A DNA stretch of 64,000 nucleotides from Dipteris shenzhenensis (GCA_047967505.1 CM106539.1); one strand, 5' to 3'; numbered from the stretch's first letter, positions 1 to 10,705 are shown. Notes: generated by a model from the letters alone, not told the origin. A program made the numbers and translations.

Positions 1-1080
1 ATCTCATGCAGATAACTACATAATGACACTGAGATCCTCAAACTCACATGTGGATTGGAATCGAGCACCATTATCCTATCATCCTTGGAATACCCCTCTC
101 AGAATATTAGGGTAAACATTTCTACAAGCGGAGAATGGCAGTGGTGCCAATCTCTTATTGGGCCCTAGACAATGGCATTGTGAAGCCTAAACTTAGAATA
201 GTAGGGTAAACATTTGTACAAGTGGAGAATGGCAGTGGTGCCAATCTCTTATTAGGCCCTAAGAAATGGCATTGGGAAGCCTAAACTCACATGTGCATTG
301 GCACAAGGAATCCTAAACTCACATGTGCATTGGCACTTTTGCCATTATCCCACTACCATTCTTCGCAAGTGGTAATGTGCATTCTTCTATGTAGTGATCA
401 CTGTCTCGGCTGTGTAGAGATCATATAGAATTGTGTCAATCTCTGTGGAGAATGGCAGCGGTGCCAATCTCATACCATGACCTGAAAACATGCACAAGGA
501 ATCCTAAACTCACATGTGCATTGGCACTTTTGCCATTATCCTACTCCGGCCATAAAATTAGTGGAATGTCAATCTATAGGTTTAGTTTGGCTAGATATTC
601 ACTAGCGGATAATGGCAGTGATGCCAAACTCATGCTGGCCCTAAGAAATGGCATTGAGAAGCCTAAACTCACATGTGCATTCTTCTATGTAGTGATCACT
701 GTCTCCGCTCACATTTGGATTGGAATCAGACACCACTCTCCTATGATCACTGGAATACCCCTCGTAGAATAGTAGGGTAAACATCTGTACAAGTGGAGAA
801 TGGCAATGGTGCCAATCTCTTATTAGGCCTTAAGAAATAACATTGAGAAGCCTGTGTCAACCTCTATGGAGAATGCCACCAGTGGAGAATGGCAGTGGTG
901 CCAATCTCATACCATGACCTTAAAACATGCACAAGGAATGCTAAACTCACATGTGCATTCTTCTATGTAGTGTTCACTATCTCCGCTATGTAGAGATCAT
1001 ATGGAATTGTGTCAATCTATGTGGAGATTGATATTGTGTATATTTGCTTGCTGTGTTGGTGTAGTTTTTCATAATGCATA
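1..1080. repeat. Degenerate repeat array, left block
   Basis: This stretch is built from reshuffled copies of a few short modules. They include GGAATACCCCTC..AGAATAGTAGGGTAAACAT, a module containing GGAGAATGGCAGTGGTGCCA, CACATGTGCATTCTTCTATG and GAGATCATATGGAATTGTGT. The same modules return in the same orientation at 7.77-9.16 kb. The module GAGAATGGCAGTGGTGCCAATCTC is an imperfect inverted repeat and resembles the palindromes between the genes downstream. Unit order is irregular, so this is not a simple satellite. Open frames here are by-products of the repeat. It may be the subterminal region of a large mobile element, but that is inference. Confidence 0.8.
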
Positions 1081-1213
1081 TATAAGTTGCTTCGCCTTGG
1101 TTATTTTGTTAATAGAAGTTGCATTATGGTTGTAATATTTCCTACTACAGTTATGATTTTCTATTATACATTTCATTGTGTCCTTGGTTCTTTTGTTAAC
1201 AGAACATTGCAAG

Positions 1214-2565
1214 AATGGCTAGCAAGGGAAAGAGAAACGTTTGAGAGGTGTCAGTTTATGATGGAGTTAGTTCTGGAAGAGGATGGTTTTTGGATATATA
1301 CAATAACGAACTCCAAAAACTTCATAAAGTGCATTGTTTTGTGAACATCCAAGGAAGATGTTGGACAAGTTCAAGAGATGGAGGATACTGAGAAAGACAA
1401 CGTTCCTTGTCTCGAAATTCATACATTGGGAGGCAATGTGTATCAATTGGATCCTGCTTGTTTTGATCATGCGAGGATGAATGCTACTGGGGAGGACATG
1501 ATGATATCTAGGGGTTGGATTAATGAGCCAAAAAATTATACCAACCAACAGATATTAGAAAGCTTTGATTTGGTAACAAAAGGGATAAAGCAAGATATAA
1601 AAAAGAGTAGAAAAGTTTCGAAAAGAACCAAGAAAAGTGATGTTGTTGGATCAAGCTCTCAAGTGTCTCAGAACACATTGAAAGAGAAGGCTAGAGAGAC
1701 TGGTGAGGAGGAAACAATAGGTGAGAAGGAAATAAGGTCAGATGGAAAAACAAGCATTGGGGATAAACTGGATGCTAAAGACAAAGAGACAACTTTAGGA
1801 GGAAAACAGGGAGGTACGGGAATAGTCACTGATGGAACTGGAAGTGGAGGTGATGCAACGGGGAGTGGTGAGACACATATAACAGGACATGGTGAGAAAT
1901 CATCTGAAGCAACTATCATCCTATATAAGAAAATCCAGCCAGATGTTGACTTTAAGGCACTACAAAAGAAATTGGAAAGGAAGGACACAAGTATGACAAG
2001 CTTGATGGAGTACATAGAGTACTTCCCATTTGGTTTGGAGTTTGAGGTGTTGATCCCAGTGATGAATTGCTTTAGAGCACCAAGCCAATATGTGTACAGG
2101 ACGTTGACCCTCAGCTATGTCAGTGACTTGGTCAAGAGTTTTGCAATGAATGCATGACCTCCTGCAACATGTGCATATCTTATGCCTTACCACATAGGCA
2201 CAAATACTCCGATGTGCAAGGAAGAGATAAAGGTGGAAAAGTTAAAGGAGTATAATTATTGGATTCTCGCAGGGCAGCATTCAATTTATGCTGCAAGGAT
2301 ATTTATAACTAAAGCACATGGAGAAGCCTTCAATCAACGAAAAGGTTTCTATACACGGAGGAAGGCGAGAATTGTTGTCAATGCACCAGTTGAAGCAAGT
2401 TGTAAGATATCATCAATGGCCCACATGGAGGCACAGACCGTTTTGAAAAATCAACCATATATCGATATCTTACAACACCTAAGGGCACAGTGGATTGCAT
2501 TTGGATGACCAAAGAAACTAGCCCAAGGCCTTGTCAAAGGGCATAAAGATCGACAAAGTTGGGAT
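1214..2565 (+). pseudogene. ParB-like domain protein, N-terminal part of a ParB-DNA methylase-like gene
   Basis: Known role of the family: ParB/Srx-fold domains bind DNA or nucleotides, and in phages and plasmids they are often fused to N4/N6 DNA methylases. An ATG at 1,214 in good context (MASKGKR) is a plausible start, followed by a TGA in that frame at 1,241. The main frame runs from about 1,345 and has a basic, NLS-like patch (KKSRKVSKRTKKS) and a charged Gly/Thr/Glu-rich linker. The ParB-like core spans the TGA at 2,155-2,157 and includes YNYWILAGQHSIYAARIF, which matches the family's GQH.I.AA signature. A second in-frame TGA lies at 2,506-2,508 and coding continues to a GTAAGT donor at 2,566. 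Both TGAs read sensibly as former CGA. The ParB assignment rests on motif and context and is moderately secure. Confidence 0.55.
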
Positions 2566-2802
2566 GTAAGTAATAAACTTTGTTTTGTATGCATTTTTTA
2601 TTTCAAGAATGTTTATGGCTTTGTAAAAGAAATGATAGTAGTGTCAATTCCCTAATGTGAGAATGGCACCAGTGCCATTCTTCTAGTTACCAAGTCATGC
2701 TTTTGACATGGTAATGGGAGAATCGCACTAGTGTCATTATTATCTCTATTACATGATTTGGATTAGAAGAATGTCTAAGATGATTTTGATTTTTTAATAT
2801 AG
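2566..2802 (+). other. Intron with palindromic motifs
   Basis: A GTAAGT donor follows the coding frame at 2,565. The acceptor AG at 2,801-2,802, after a T-rich tract, restores the same phase into the next coding stretch. The intron carries two inverted repeats: one at about 2,659-2,680 (GAGAATGGCACC..GTGCCATTC), and a weaker one at about 2,716-2,743. These are the same motif type that is clustered at 4.3-4.9 kb, so the palindrome occurs inside the transcription unit as well as outside it. Confidence 0.6.
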
Positions 2803-4209
2803 AATTTTGTAGGAGTTGCAAGCGTATCGATGGGCGCAAACTTTGCTACCAAGGACACACACATGGTCACATACGATGATGACATCTACAAACAATGGAT
2901 TAGGACATTGGTGAAGCAGGGTGATCTTGAGGGTCGAAATCCCACAATAACATATATGAGGTGTCTGCTAGGATTGGAAGACGAAGATGTACGCGCACTT
3001 CAAGCAGAGATTGAGTCTAAAGAAATAGTCTTGGTCAAGTCAAGCAAAGACAAGGACTCCATTGAAATGTCTCAACGGGCAATGGAGATTAAGCATGATA
3101 GAGCCCTGAAAGAAGCGCTCATCAAGGAGTTCAACTCACGTCACCCTTCGCCCCAACATCAAACATGGGATGCCCTTGCAACTTACTTCAAAATTGATTC
3201 AATTGTTTATCAGAGCTTCAAGGGTTCATGTGAGTCATGGCTCAAAAAGAAGCTCAAGTTGGCAAGTCCACACCTGATTTCCCAAAAGCCGCATCAATCT
3301 ATGTTGATTGGGTGATTAGTTCAATATTAGAGGGTAACAAGTCTACATTGCACTCTTGTTTTCTTGGACAATTATTCAAGTGAACATGGAGATGGAGGGG
3401 GAGAGCTTTCTAACATGTCACTCCAAGGGACAACTTCCAATTAGCTTGTGTGTGCTTGACACCTCAGAGGGATCTGCCAAAGGCATGTGTTGGGATAAGG
3501 CTGCCTTCAAGAAGTTGCTCTGTGGCTTGATGGAGACCATTGCCACTCCGTCACAGTATGTATTGCTATCATTTATGACAATGACAGAGATGGTAAATCT
3601 CAAGGAAGCAATGATAGAGGCTCGATTTTGGCATAGAAGGTTTGTGGGTTTTATCCATGAATCGGATAGTGCACAAAAGGGTTTGTCTGAGACCTTCTGT
3701 TTTTTGTCATTTGTCAGGCACATGATGGGTTTGATGGATTTGAGCACATGTTAGAAATCACAAGGCCATACACAATAATTGAGGACAATATTCTTTATTC
3801 TGATGAGGGCGATGAGTATGGAAAAGAGGCGGTTGTGAAGCATGGCATCATCAAGGAGTGCATCAGGTGCTATTGTAGTAGGGAACATGAAGTTGTTGTT
3901 GACGTCTTTACTAATGGATGTGTGGCATTACAAGCATTGTCAAGCAAAAGAAAAGTGATCTCGCTGGTGAAGACATCTCAACAGGCGACAGAGGTCGAGG
4001 CTATGTGTGTGGCACATGCATCAAATAATCCCCATATTAAGATTTGGTCTAGCATTGAGAGGCCTCTTGAGACACATAGAGCTGATTCACCTATCGATGA
4101 AGGAATTAAAGAGGGTGAGCATCACATTGAAGACTTGCGACCTTTAACTGAAGCAGATCTTGAAGCTATCCCAAAGATTACATTGGAAGATTTGGAGCAA
4201 GGTCTTTAG
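2803..4209 (+). pseudogene. N4/N6 DNA methylase-like domain, degenerate
   Basis: This is the downstream part of the ParB-like gene. It is open to 3,315, then continues in shifted frames at about 3,261-3,345, 3,356-3,754 and 3,715-4,209, so at least two frameshifts are present unless small introns were missed. The layout fits a permuted (beta-type) methylase. The catalytic segment comes first: LCVLDTSEG near 3,450-3,475, followed by GMCWDKAAFKKLL, where active enzymes have DPPY. The SAM-binding segment comes later: VVVDVFTNGCVAL near 3,895, where active enzymes have FxGxGT. Both key motifs are altered, so methylation activity is unlikely from this copy. The C-terminal tail is acidic. The family call is an inference from motif order, spacing and the ParB neighbour. 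Confidence 0.5.
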
Positions 4210-4341
4210 CTACTCATTTATGCCTTGTGTATTCAGTTTCAAAATAATATGACTTTTATGGATTTTCTCGATTGCACATACTCTCATCATATTAAAGATA
4301 TTAAACATTAGGTATGATAAAATTGTGTGACATAATGACAT

Positions 4342-4862
4342 GGGGAATGGTACTAGTGTTATTCTCCCTATGTCGGGTTATACATAAGAGGTACTATTAA
4401 CATTTTATGTGACCTCATATGGAGAATGGCACTAGTGCCATTCTCTCTTTGTGGTTATGTAGAAATGGTAATACTGTTATGTTCCTTTCTTGAATCTATG
4501 TTAGTTGAAAGCATTACAAAGATTAAAAATTGTATAATATTAACTATGCTGCCAAAGTTTTGATTTGGGTGCTTTCTACAAATCTATTGGACCAAAGTAA
4601 TACAGTATCTATGCTTTTTGATCATGCATTGTACATTTCTTTTGGGACATGGGGGAGGCACTAGTAGTATTCTCTCCTCCCAATGAGGATATAGAGAAAG
4701 GCACTAGTGGCATTCTCCATAACCTTATATGTAAAATGGCACTAGCACCACCCCAAGAGAAGAATGGCACTATTGCCATTCTCTCTATGAGTTCAGAGAG
4801 AAAGGTTGCACTATTTGCATTCTCAATTGACCTTTAGAGAGATTGGCACTTTTGCCATTTCC
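4342..4862. repeat. Cluster of GAGAATGGCAC/GTGCCATTCTC palindromes
   Basis: About eight or nine inverted repeats lie between the methylase-like and phosphatase-like genes. The most perfect is at 4,421-4,446 (GAGAATGGCACTAGTGCCATTCTC-type, centred on ACTAGT). Others lie near 4,342, 4,650, 4,693, 4,736, 4,762, 4,797 and 4,838, with variable arms and centres. Each could form a short hairpin or bind a dimeric protein. Some lie inside a short open frame at 4,649-4,837, which I do not regard as a gene because it consists of the repeats. Confidence 0.8.
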
Positions 4863-5029
4863 CAAAAATACAATGGAATCAGTGAACGACGATGGATAAT
4901 GTTCATACTTTATTGTTATTTATTAGTTTCATATGCTTTTGTGCTTCGACATTGTTGAATACACTCTAAAGAATCAAAATATTTCTATATTCCTCAACTT
5001 CCATAGGGACCAATGATGCATGGAAGGAT

Positions 5030-6269
5030 GTGGAGACATCAAATGTAGAGGACAACATACCATCAGTTATGGGGACTATCAATTACGCGATGGATGCAGG
5101 AGGTATAGAAGAAAACATAACCCCAAAAATGGAGAAAATTGCAAGGAATATCACGAATCCTATACTCTTAGAAGAGAACATGGATGAATGTACTGTCTCA
5201 ACATTGGGGAAAAAACTAGATAATCTTATTGTTGTTGCAAACATGCATGAAATCATAGCACCTGAAAATTTGGATGAGTCAGAAGCCAGCAACTTCAAGG
5301 AGAATTTGGATCTATATCCACATACGATTTCTTTGGATATGCCATGATTAACAATCATATTAGACTTGAATGGCCTGTTATTAAGTCACTGCCTATTCAA
5401 GTCTCCAATACATCTGTCTATTATGCATGGCAAAAATAGTTATATGGTTGTTCATCCTGGGTGCATAGAATTTCTTAAAATCTTGCTACAAAGATTTAAT
5501 GTAGGTATCTGGTCAACTGCGATGGAGCATAACATACTTGATATGGTAGGAAAGCTGCAAAATTATGCAAATGAGAGCCTCCCTTTCTTTGTTATATGGT
5601 CTCAGCAAGGATGCTACACTTACAGTAAGACAAGGATAAATAGGCCTGACAAGGTTGGTGTTGAGGCAATGTTCAAACCCTTAGCAAAAATCTCAAAGGC
5701 ATTTGGATGTGATGCTAGAAGGACAATCCTTGTTGATGACTCCCCATACAAGGCTTGCATTAGCCCTCCATCGAATTGCATATTTCCTTCAACGTTTGAT
5801 GTACAAGACAAGGTGATGATAATATTCTACTAAGAGAGTTGATGCCGTACTTACTACAACTCGATGAGACTAAAGATGTGCACAGCATGATTGAGACAAA
5901 TCGGTATGGACAATTACCTGTGATGGAGGGGCATAAGGATTTCAACCTTGTCCAGAAAGTAATTGATGAATGGAGGGAGGAAAATCATGCATGGTCAAGA
6001 ATGGAATATAAAAAAAGAAATCTTCCTCTTGCAAATCAACTAAGAGAGAGGGATATAGGTGGTAGGGCAACCCATGGTGGTGATGGCCAGGTGCCTAAAC
6101 TCAATGCATCCCAAATAAGACTTTTAAGGAACGCTCCGCAACTCTCTAGCATGAATGCTATGCAAGTTTCTCAATTGGCTATAGACCTAGGGTACAAAGG
6201 TCGCTATATCAAGAAATACATTGCTAAGGGCTACATAACCCGAATACAGAATGCATATTTTTCATGAAG
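5030..6269 (+). pseudogene. FCP1/NIF-type (HAD) phosphatase-like protein
   Basis: The NIF family dephosphorylates proteins such as the RNA polymerase II tail and uses a HAD fold. After an unrecognised N-terminal stretch comes an in-frame TGA at 5,345-5,347. The hydrophobic strand and motif I then follow (LTIILDLNGLL, Asp at 5,363). In it the nucleophile-position Asp is kept but the second Asp of DxDxT is Asn, as in a plant subgroup with DLNGLL. Then come GIWSTAMEHNI and the late motif TILVDDSPYKA near 5,728-5,760. The frame shifts near 5,815, after which DDNILLRELMPYL, typical of the end of the domain, is read to 6,267. The C-terminal region (SQIRLLRNAP..., LAIDLGYKGRYIKKY) is basic and unrecognised. 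One stop plus one frameshift make this copy inactive as written. Confidence 0.7.
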
Positions 6270-6358
6270 GTACATATGTCAAAGTGTTTTTTGATTTTAT
6301 CTCAATATATATAACTGTTGTTGTAGCTAATTGAATTTGTCTTTTGAGATGTAGATAG

Positions 6359-6893
6359 ATATACGTTCAAATCAAGCTTGAGTAGGTACATACCAGAACG
6401 AGATCCATTTGGACCACCAAAGTTACCTGTCCCTATCAACGAAGTGTTCTGGATAAAAAATGTGGCTTTCAAGGTGCATGAGTCAACCATTACAGGAGCT
6501 GGCTTGGGCTTGTTTGTGCATGGCTCCATCAAGAGAGGGACTACTATTCTCCATTATGGAGGTGACAAGTACTCTTACGGAGACTGGAAGGAATTATGTA
6601 GAGTTCATCCAAGGCTAAAGAAGTACTCAATCCAAGAGGACCCTACTGTCCCTATGAAGGATATGGTGCATATTGTTGGTGATGTTCAATATGGCAATGT
6701 GACAGGATTTATTAACAGCAATAGAAATACCAATGTAAAGCCAAATGTTTGCTATGTATTTTCCCCTGATGTTCCACCTTGTTATGACCCCATGATGAAC
6801 ATAGATATTGTAGAATATGGTCACATTTGTATTGAATCCATAGATGATATACATGCAGGAGAGGAGCTATTTGCAGACTATGAGTTTTGAATA
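6359..6893 (+). CDS. SET-domain protein (putative lysine methyltransferase)
   Basis: SET domains transfer methyl groups from SAM to lysines, often on histones. The frame reads in order GAGLGLFVHGSIKRGTTILHYGG (SET start), GFINSNRNTNVKPNV in the place of the canonical NHSC.PN segment, and DIHAGEELFADYEF, the usual C-terminal GEEL..DY motif. This is a complete, small SET domain without pre-SET or post-SET cysteines and is uninterrupted to the stop at about 6,888-6,890. No ATG precedes the domain in this frame, only an upstream TTG. A possible 89-bp intron (6,270-6,358, GT-AG) would join it in phase to the phosphatase-like frame. It may therefore be the C-terminal domain of that protein. The domain call is secure and the gene structure is not. 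Confidence 0.75.
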
Positions 6894-7061
6894 ACAACAT
6901 TGTATATCTTTATACAATCATTACTTATGGGAATTACTACTTTCTTGCCAACTATGTAAATTGGTGCGTAATTGTTGTGTGTGAATAATATGCAAACATG
7001 TTTATAACTACAGTGTCTCTCGTGCCATTCTTTCCGAAGCCATTCTCTTTGGGGCTAGAAA

Positions 7062-7767
7062 TTGAGAGTTTCTTTGGAATCATGATTTATTTCAGGGATT
7101 TCAATGGTGTATCAACAAGTTATGTTTTCATCCTAAAGTGTACTTTTTAACTTTGCAATGAGTAATCAACATAACATGTAAAGTTATTATTTTTAATGCT
7201 AGTCAATCCAAACATTAAAAGTGCACAATAAATGATTGTCATTGCCACCTAAATTACATCAAATGCTTGTCATTGCCCATTGATTTTCCATCAACTACAT
7301 ATCTTGCATTCATTCTCCTCAACTACATATCTTGATTTTCCATCAACTGCATATCTTACTAAGTTAAAGAGCTTGTGCATTTTCATTGCAATACTCATGG
7401 TTATTAATTACACTCTACATTTTTTAAACGGTATTTTGGAGATTTTCAAATGAGAATGCTCACAACAAAAGCGAGTCTCAATATCAATGGAAATTCCAGA
7501 GACTCGCTATTATGAAGGTGTTTTTGAACATCACTATGGGTCATGAGATGAATCTAACTCAAATGGGTTTGAAAGTTTATTATTTTTTTGACGATAACGT
7601 AGTTTAGACATTGATATTCTATTTATTATTTGAGAATGTAGTTGATATTTCACACTTCATGAATGGCTATCTAGTCTATTTTCACATATTTCTCCTGTTT
7701 TTTCATTGAGGGGAGCTACAATTTCTTCCAAAACTGCCATTCTGGGAATTGGATTTTTTCTCGAATT
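7062..7767. repeat. 700-bp direct repeat, copy 1
   Basis: This segment, starting TTGAGAGTTTCTTTGGAATC and ending near CCATTCTGGGAATTGG, is repeated in the same orientation at 9,424-10,127 with small differences. Copy 1 has an extra GACTCGCT that completes a local inverted repeat (GCGAGTCT...AGACTCGC, about 7,470-7,508) which copy 2 lacks. It has no convincing coding frame. It could be the 3' untranslated or terminal region of the element that carries the SET gene. Confidence 0.8.
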
Positions 7768-9164
7768 GGGAATTGGAAATGGCATTGAGAAGCCTAAACT
7801 CACATGCTCATTCTTCTATGTAGCGATCACTGTCTCCGCTATGTAGAGATCATATGGAATTGTGTCAATCTCTGTGGAGAATGCCACCAGTGGAGAATGG
7901 TAGTGGTGCCAATCTCATAATATGACCTGCAAACATGCACAAGGAATCCTAAACTCACATGTGCATTCTTCTATGTAGAGATCACTGTCTCCACTGTGTA
8001 GAGATCATATGGAATTGTGTCAATCTCTGAGTTCATCAAACTCACATGTGGATTGGAATCGGACACCACTCTCCTATGATCATTGGAATACCCCTCCTAG
8101 AATAGTAGGGTGAACATTTGTACAAGTGGAGAATGGCAGTGGTGCCAATCTCTTATTAGGCCCTAAGAAATGGCATTGACAAGCCTAAACTCACATGCTC
8201 ATTCTTCTATATAGTGATCACTGTCTCCGCTGTGTAGAGATCATATGGAATTGTGTCAATCTCTTATTAGGCCTTGGAATGTCAATCTATAGGTTTAGTT
8301 TGTCTAGACAACCACTAGTGGAGAATGGTAGTGATGCCAAACTCATGGTGGCACCTACATAATGATACTGAGATCATCAGACTCACATGTGGATTGGAAT
8401 CGGACACCACTCGCCTATGATCATTGGAATACCCCTCCTACAATAGTAGGGTAAACATTTGTACAAGAGAATGGTAGTGGTGCCAATCTCTTATTAGGCC
8501 CTAAGAAATGGCATTGAGAAGCCTAAACTCACATGTGCATTCTTCTATATAGTGGTCACTATCTCTGCTGTGTAGAGATCATATGGAATTGTGTTAATCT
8601 CTGTGGAGAATGCCAACAGTGGACAATGGTAGTGGTGCCAATCTCATACCATGACCTGAAAACAAGCACAAGAAATCATAAACTCATGTGGATTGGCAGT
8701 TTTGCCATTATAGAATGCCACCAGTGGAGAATGGTAGTGGTGCACAAGGAATCCTAAACTCACATGTGCATTCTTTTATGTAGTGATCACTGTCTCCATT
8801 GTGTAGAGATCATATGGAAGTGTGTCAATCTCTGAGATCGTCAAACTCACATGTGGATTGGAATCGGACACCACTCTCCTATGATCACTGGAATACCCCT
8901 CCTAGAATAGTAGGGTAAACATTTGTACAAGTGAAGAATGGCAGTGGTGCCAATCTCTTATTAGGCCCTAATAAATGTCATTGAGAAGCCTAAATTCCCA
9001 TGTGTAGAGATCATATGGAATTGTGCCAATCTCTATGGAGAATGCCACCACTGGAGAATGGTAGTGGTGCCAATCTCATATCATGACCTGAAAACATGCA
9101 CAAGGAATCCTAAACTCACATGTGCATTGGCACTTTTGCCATTATCCTACTGCCATTCTCCGCT
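7768..9164. repeat. Degenerate repeat array, right block
   Basis: The same modules as at 1-1,080 recur here in the same orientation: AGAATAGTAGGGTAAACAT, GGAGAATGGCAGTGGTGCCA, CACATGTGCATTCTTCTATG and TAGAGATCATATGGAATTGT. At least three larger units of roughly 300-400 bp can be traced. The array lies between the two 700-bp direct repeats and ends in TGCCATTCTCCGCT, where a MITE has inserted. Open frames here are repeat by-products. Confidence 0.8.
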
Positions 9165-9410
9165 CTCGGGGGGGTCACTATGTATAAATCCTCCATATCA
9201 CGTGCGTTCAAGGCCTATTTCTAAAATACCTTATCCGTAAATTTTTCATTAATAAAATGTACCCCTTTTCTATACAAACCTATAAATTTTTTTCAGAACT
9301 ATTTTAAATAGTCCCTTATGTATATTTATTTCTGTAAATTTTAGAAATAAAAAATATCCTTCTGTTAAACTCACGTGATATAGTTACATATGATGAGTGA
9401 CCCCCCCGAG
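9165..9410. mobile_element. 246-bp MITE (CTCGGGGGGGTCACT family), intact
   Basis: The terminal inverted repeat is CTCGGGGGGGTCACT at the left and AGTGACCCCCCCGAG-like at the right. It is flanked by a perfect 8-bp target duplication, TCTCCGCT, at 9,157-9,164 and 9,411-9,418. The interior is AT-rich and non-coding. Two further complete copies sit in the Copia element, and truncated copies lie at 12.2 and 39.8 kb. An 8-bp duplication points to a hAT-like or similar transposase acting in trans, but the termini alone do not settle the superfamily. Confidence 0.92.
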
Positions 9411-9423
9411 TCTCCGCTAGGGG

Positions 9424-10127
9424 TTGAGAGTTTCTTTGGAATCATGATTTATTTCAGGGATTTCAATGGTGTATCAAAAAGTTGTTATGTTTTCATCCTA
9501 TAGTGTACTTTTTTACTTTGCAATGAGTAATCAACATGACATGTAAAGTTATCGTTTTACAATAATGATAGTCAGTCCAAAAATTGAAAGTGCACAATAA
9601 ATGATTGTCATTGCCACCTAAATTACATCAAATGCTTGTCATTGCCCATTGATTTTCCATCAACTACATATCTTGCATTCATTCTCCTCAACTACATATC
9701 TTGATTTTCCATCGACTATATATCTTACTAAGTTAAAGAGCCTGTGCGTTTTCATTGCAATACTCATGGTTATTAATTACACTCTACATTTTTTAAACGG
9801 TGTTTTGGAGATTTTCAAATGAGAATGCTCACAACAAAAGCGAGTCTCAATATCAATGGAAATTCCAGAATTATGAAGGTGTTTTTGAACATCACTATGG
9901 CTCACGAGATGAATCTAACTCAAATGGGTTTCAAAGTTTATTATTTTTTTGATGATAACGTAGATTAGACACTGATATTCTATTTATTATTTGAGAATGT
10001 AGTTGATATTTCACACTTCATGAATGGCTATCTAGTCTATTTTCACATATTTCTCCTGTTTTTTCATTGAGGGGAGCTACAATTTCTTCCAAAACGACCA
10101 TTCTGGGAATTGGGTTTTTCCCGAATT
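9424..10127. repeat. 700-bp direct repeat, copy 2
   Basis: This is the second copy of the segment at 7,062-7,767. It begins just after the MITE target duplication and runs to CCATTCTGGGAATTGGG, where it meets a CACTA-like fragment. It has no gene of its own. Confidence 0.8.
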
Positions 10128-10149
10128 ATCTAATACGGTCTTCAATGGA

Positions 10150-10705
10150 ATAATAATAGGTGGTGGCATGTCATACCTATTACGCCTCGTTTCAAAGTGA
10201 TGTATAGTACATTTACTAATATGGAGCGTATGGAGTATGATCATGGCCATGGAGGTGATGATGGCCGTGATACGAGAGAGGAAGATGATCATGAGATAGG
10301 AGATACAAATCATGAGGCCACTACCCGTGAGGATAAGCCTACCATTGGTGATGCTGATTTCGATGAGCACATGAGTAGCATAAGTAATAGTGGGCTGAAT
10401 ATATTTGTAGATCTCAATACTGGTTTGGATTTTGAAGTATATAGTTTGCCAAGGGTTGATCTCATTGAGGATGAGTATGAACCGTAGCCCATCATTAATA
10501 TTGGTAGAACTATTTTACATATTGTCTCATTCTCCTCACCTCACTTAATTTTTGTATATGTGGGTTTGCAAAAAATCATTGATATTTTTATTAAAATTAT
10601 GTACTTTGGTAATCATGAGCTACATTTATCAGTCTGAACCAAAATCTTACTTTCTGTTTTCTTTGTTTTGAGTCTAAGTCCATGTCTAAATCCGTGTCTA
10701 ATTCG
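10150..10705 (+). mobile_element. CACTA-like fragment E: 3' end of the tnpD-like gene
   Basis: The sequence matches the last exon and 3' flank of the tnpD-like gene in elements A and D1. The frame at 10,197-10,487 encodes an acidic tail (MEYDHGHGGDDG, REEDDHEIGDT, DADFDEHMSS, FVDLNTGLDFE), almost the same as the reverse-strand tail at 61.8-62.1 kb. The flank to about 10,705 ends in degenerate subterminal repeats. No terminal inverted repeat remains, so this is a truncated scrap. Confidence 0.75.

Noticed and set aside
431-772. Open frame of 113 codons, with similar ones at 8.5-9.2 kb.
   Set aside because: They lie wholly within the degenerate repeat arrays.
4649-4837. Possible small gene.
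   Set aside because: The frame is made of the palindromic repeats and has no independent coding signal.
1214-6893. In-frame TGA codons read as recoding or as RNA editing.
   Set aside because: Frameshifts in the same genes and CGA-to-TGA changes in clear transposon pseudogenes make decay the simpler explanation.
1-10127. Insertion of a giant virus or phage genome.
   Set aside because: ParB, methylase and SET domains occur in such genomes, but there is no capsid, polymerase or packaging gene here, and introns and the repeat arrays favour a eukaryotic mobile element. It cannot be excluded.
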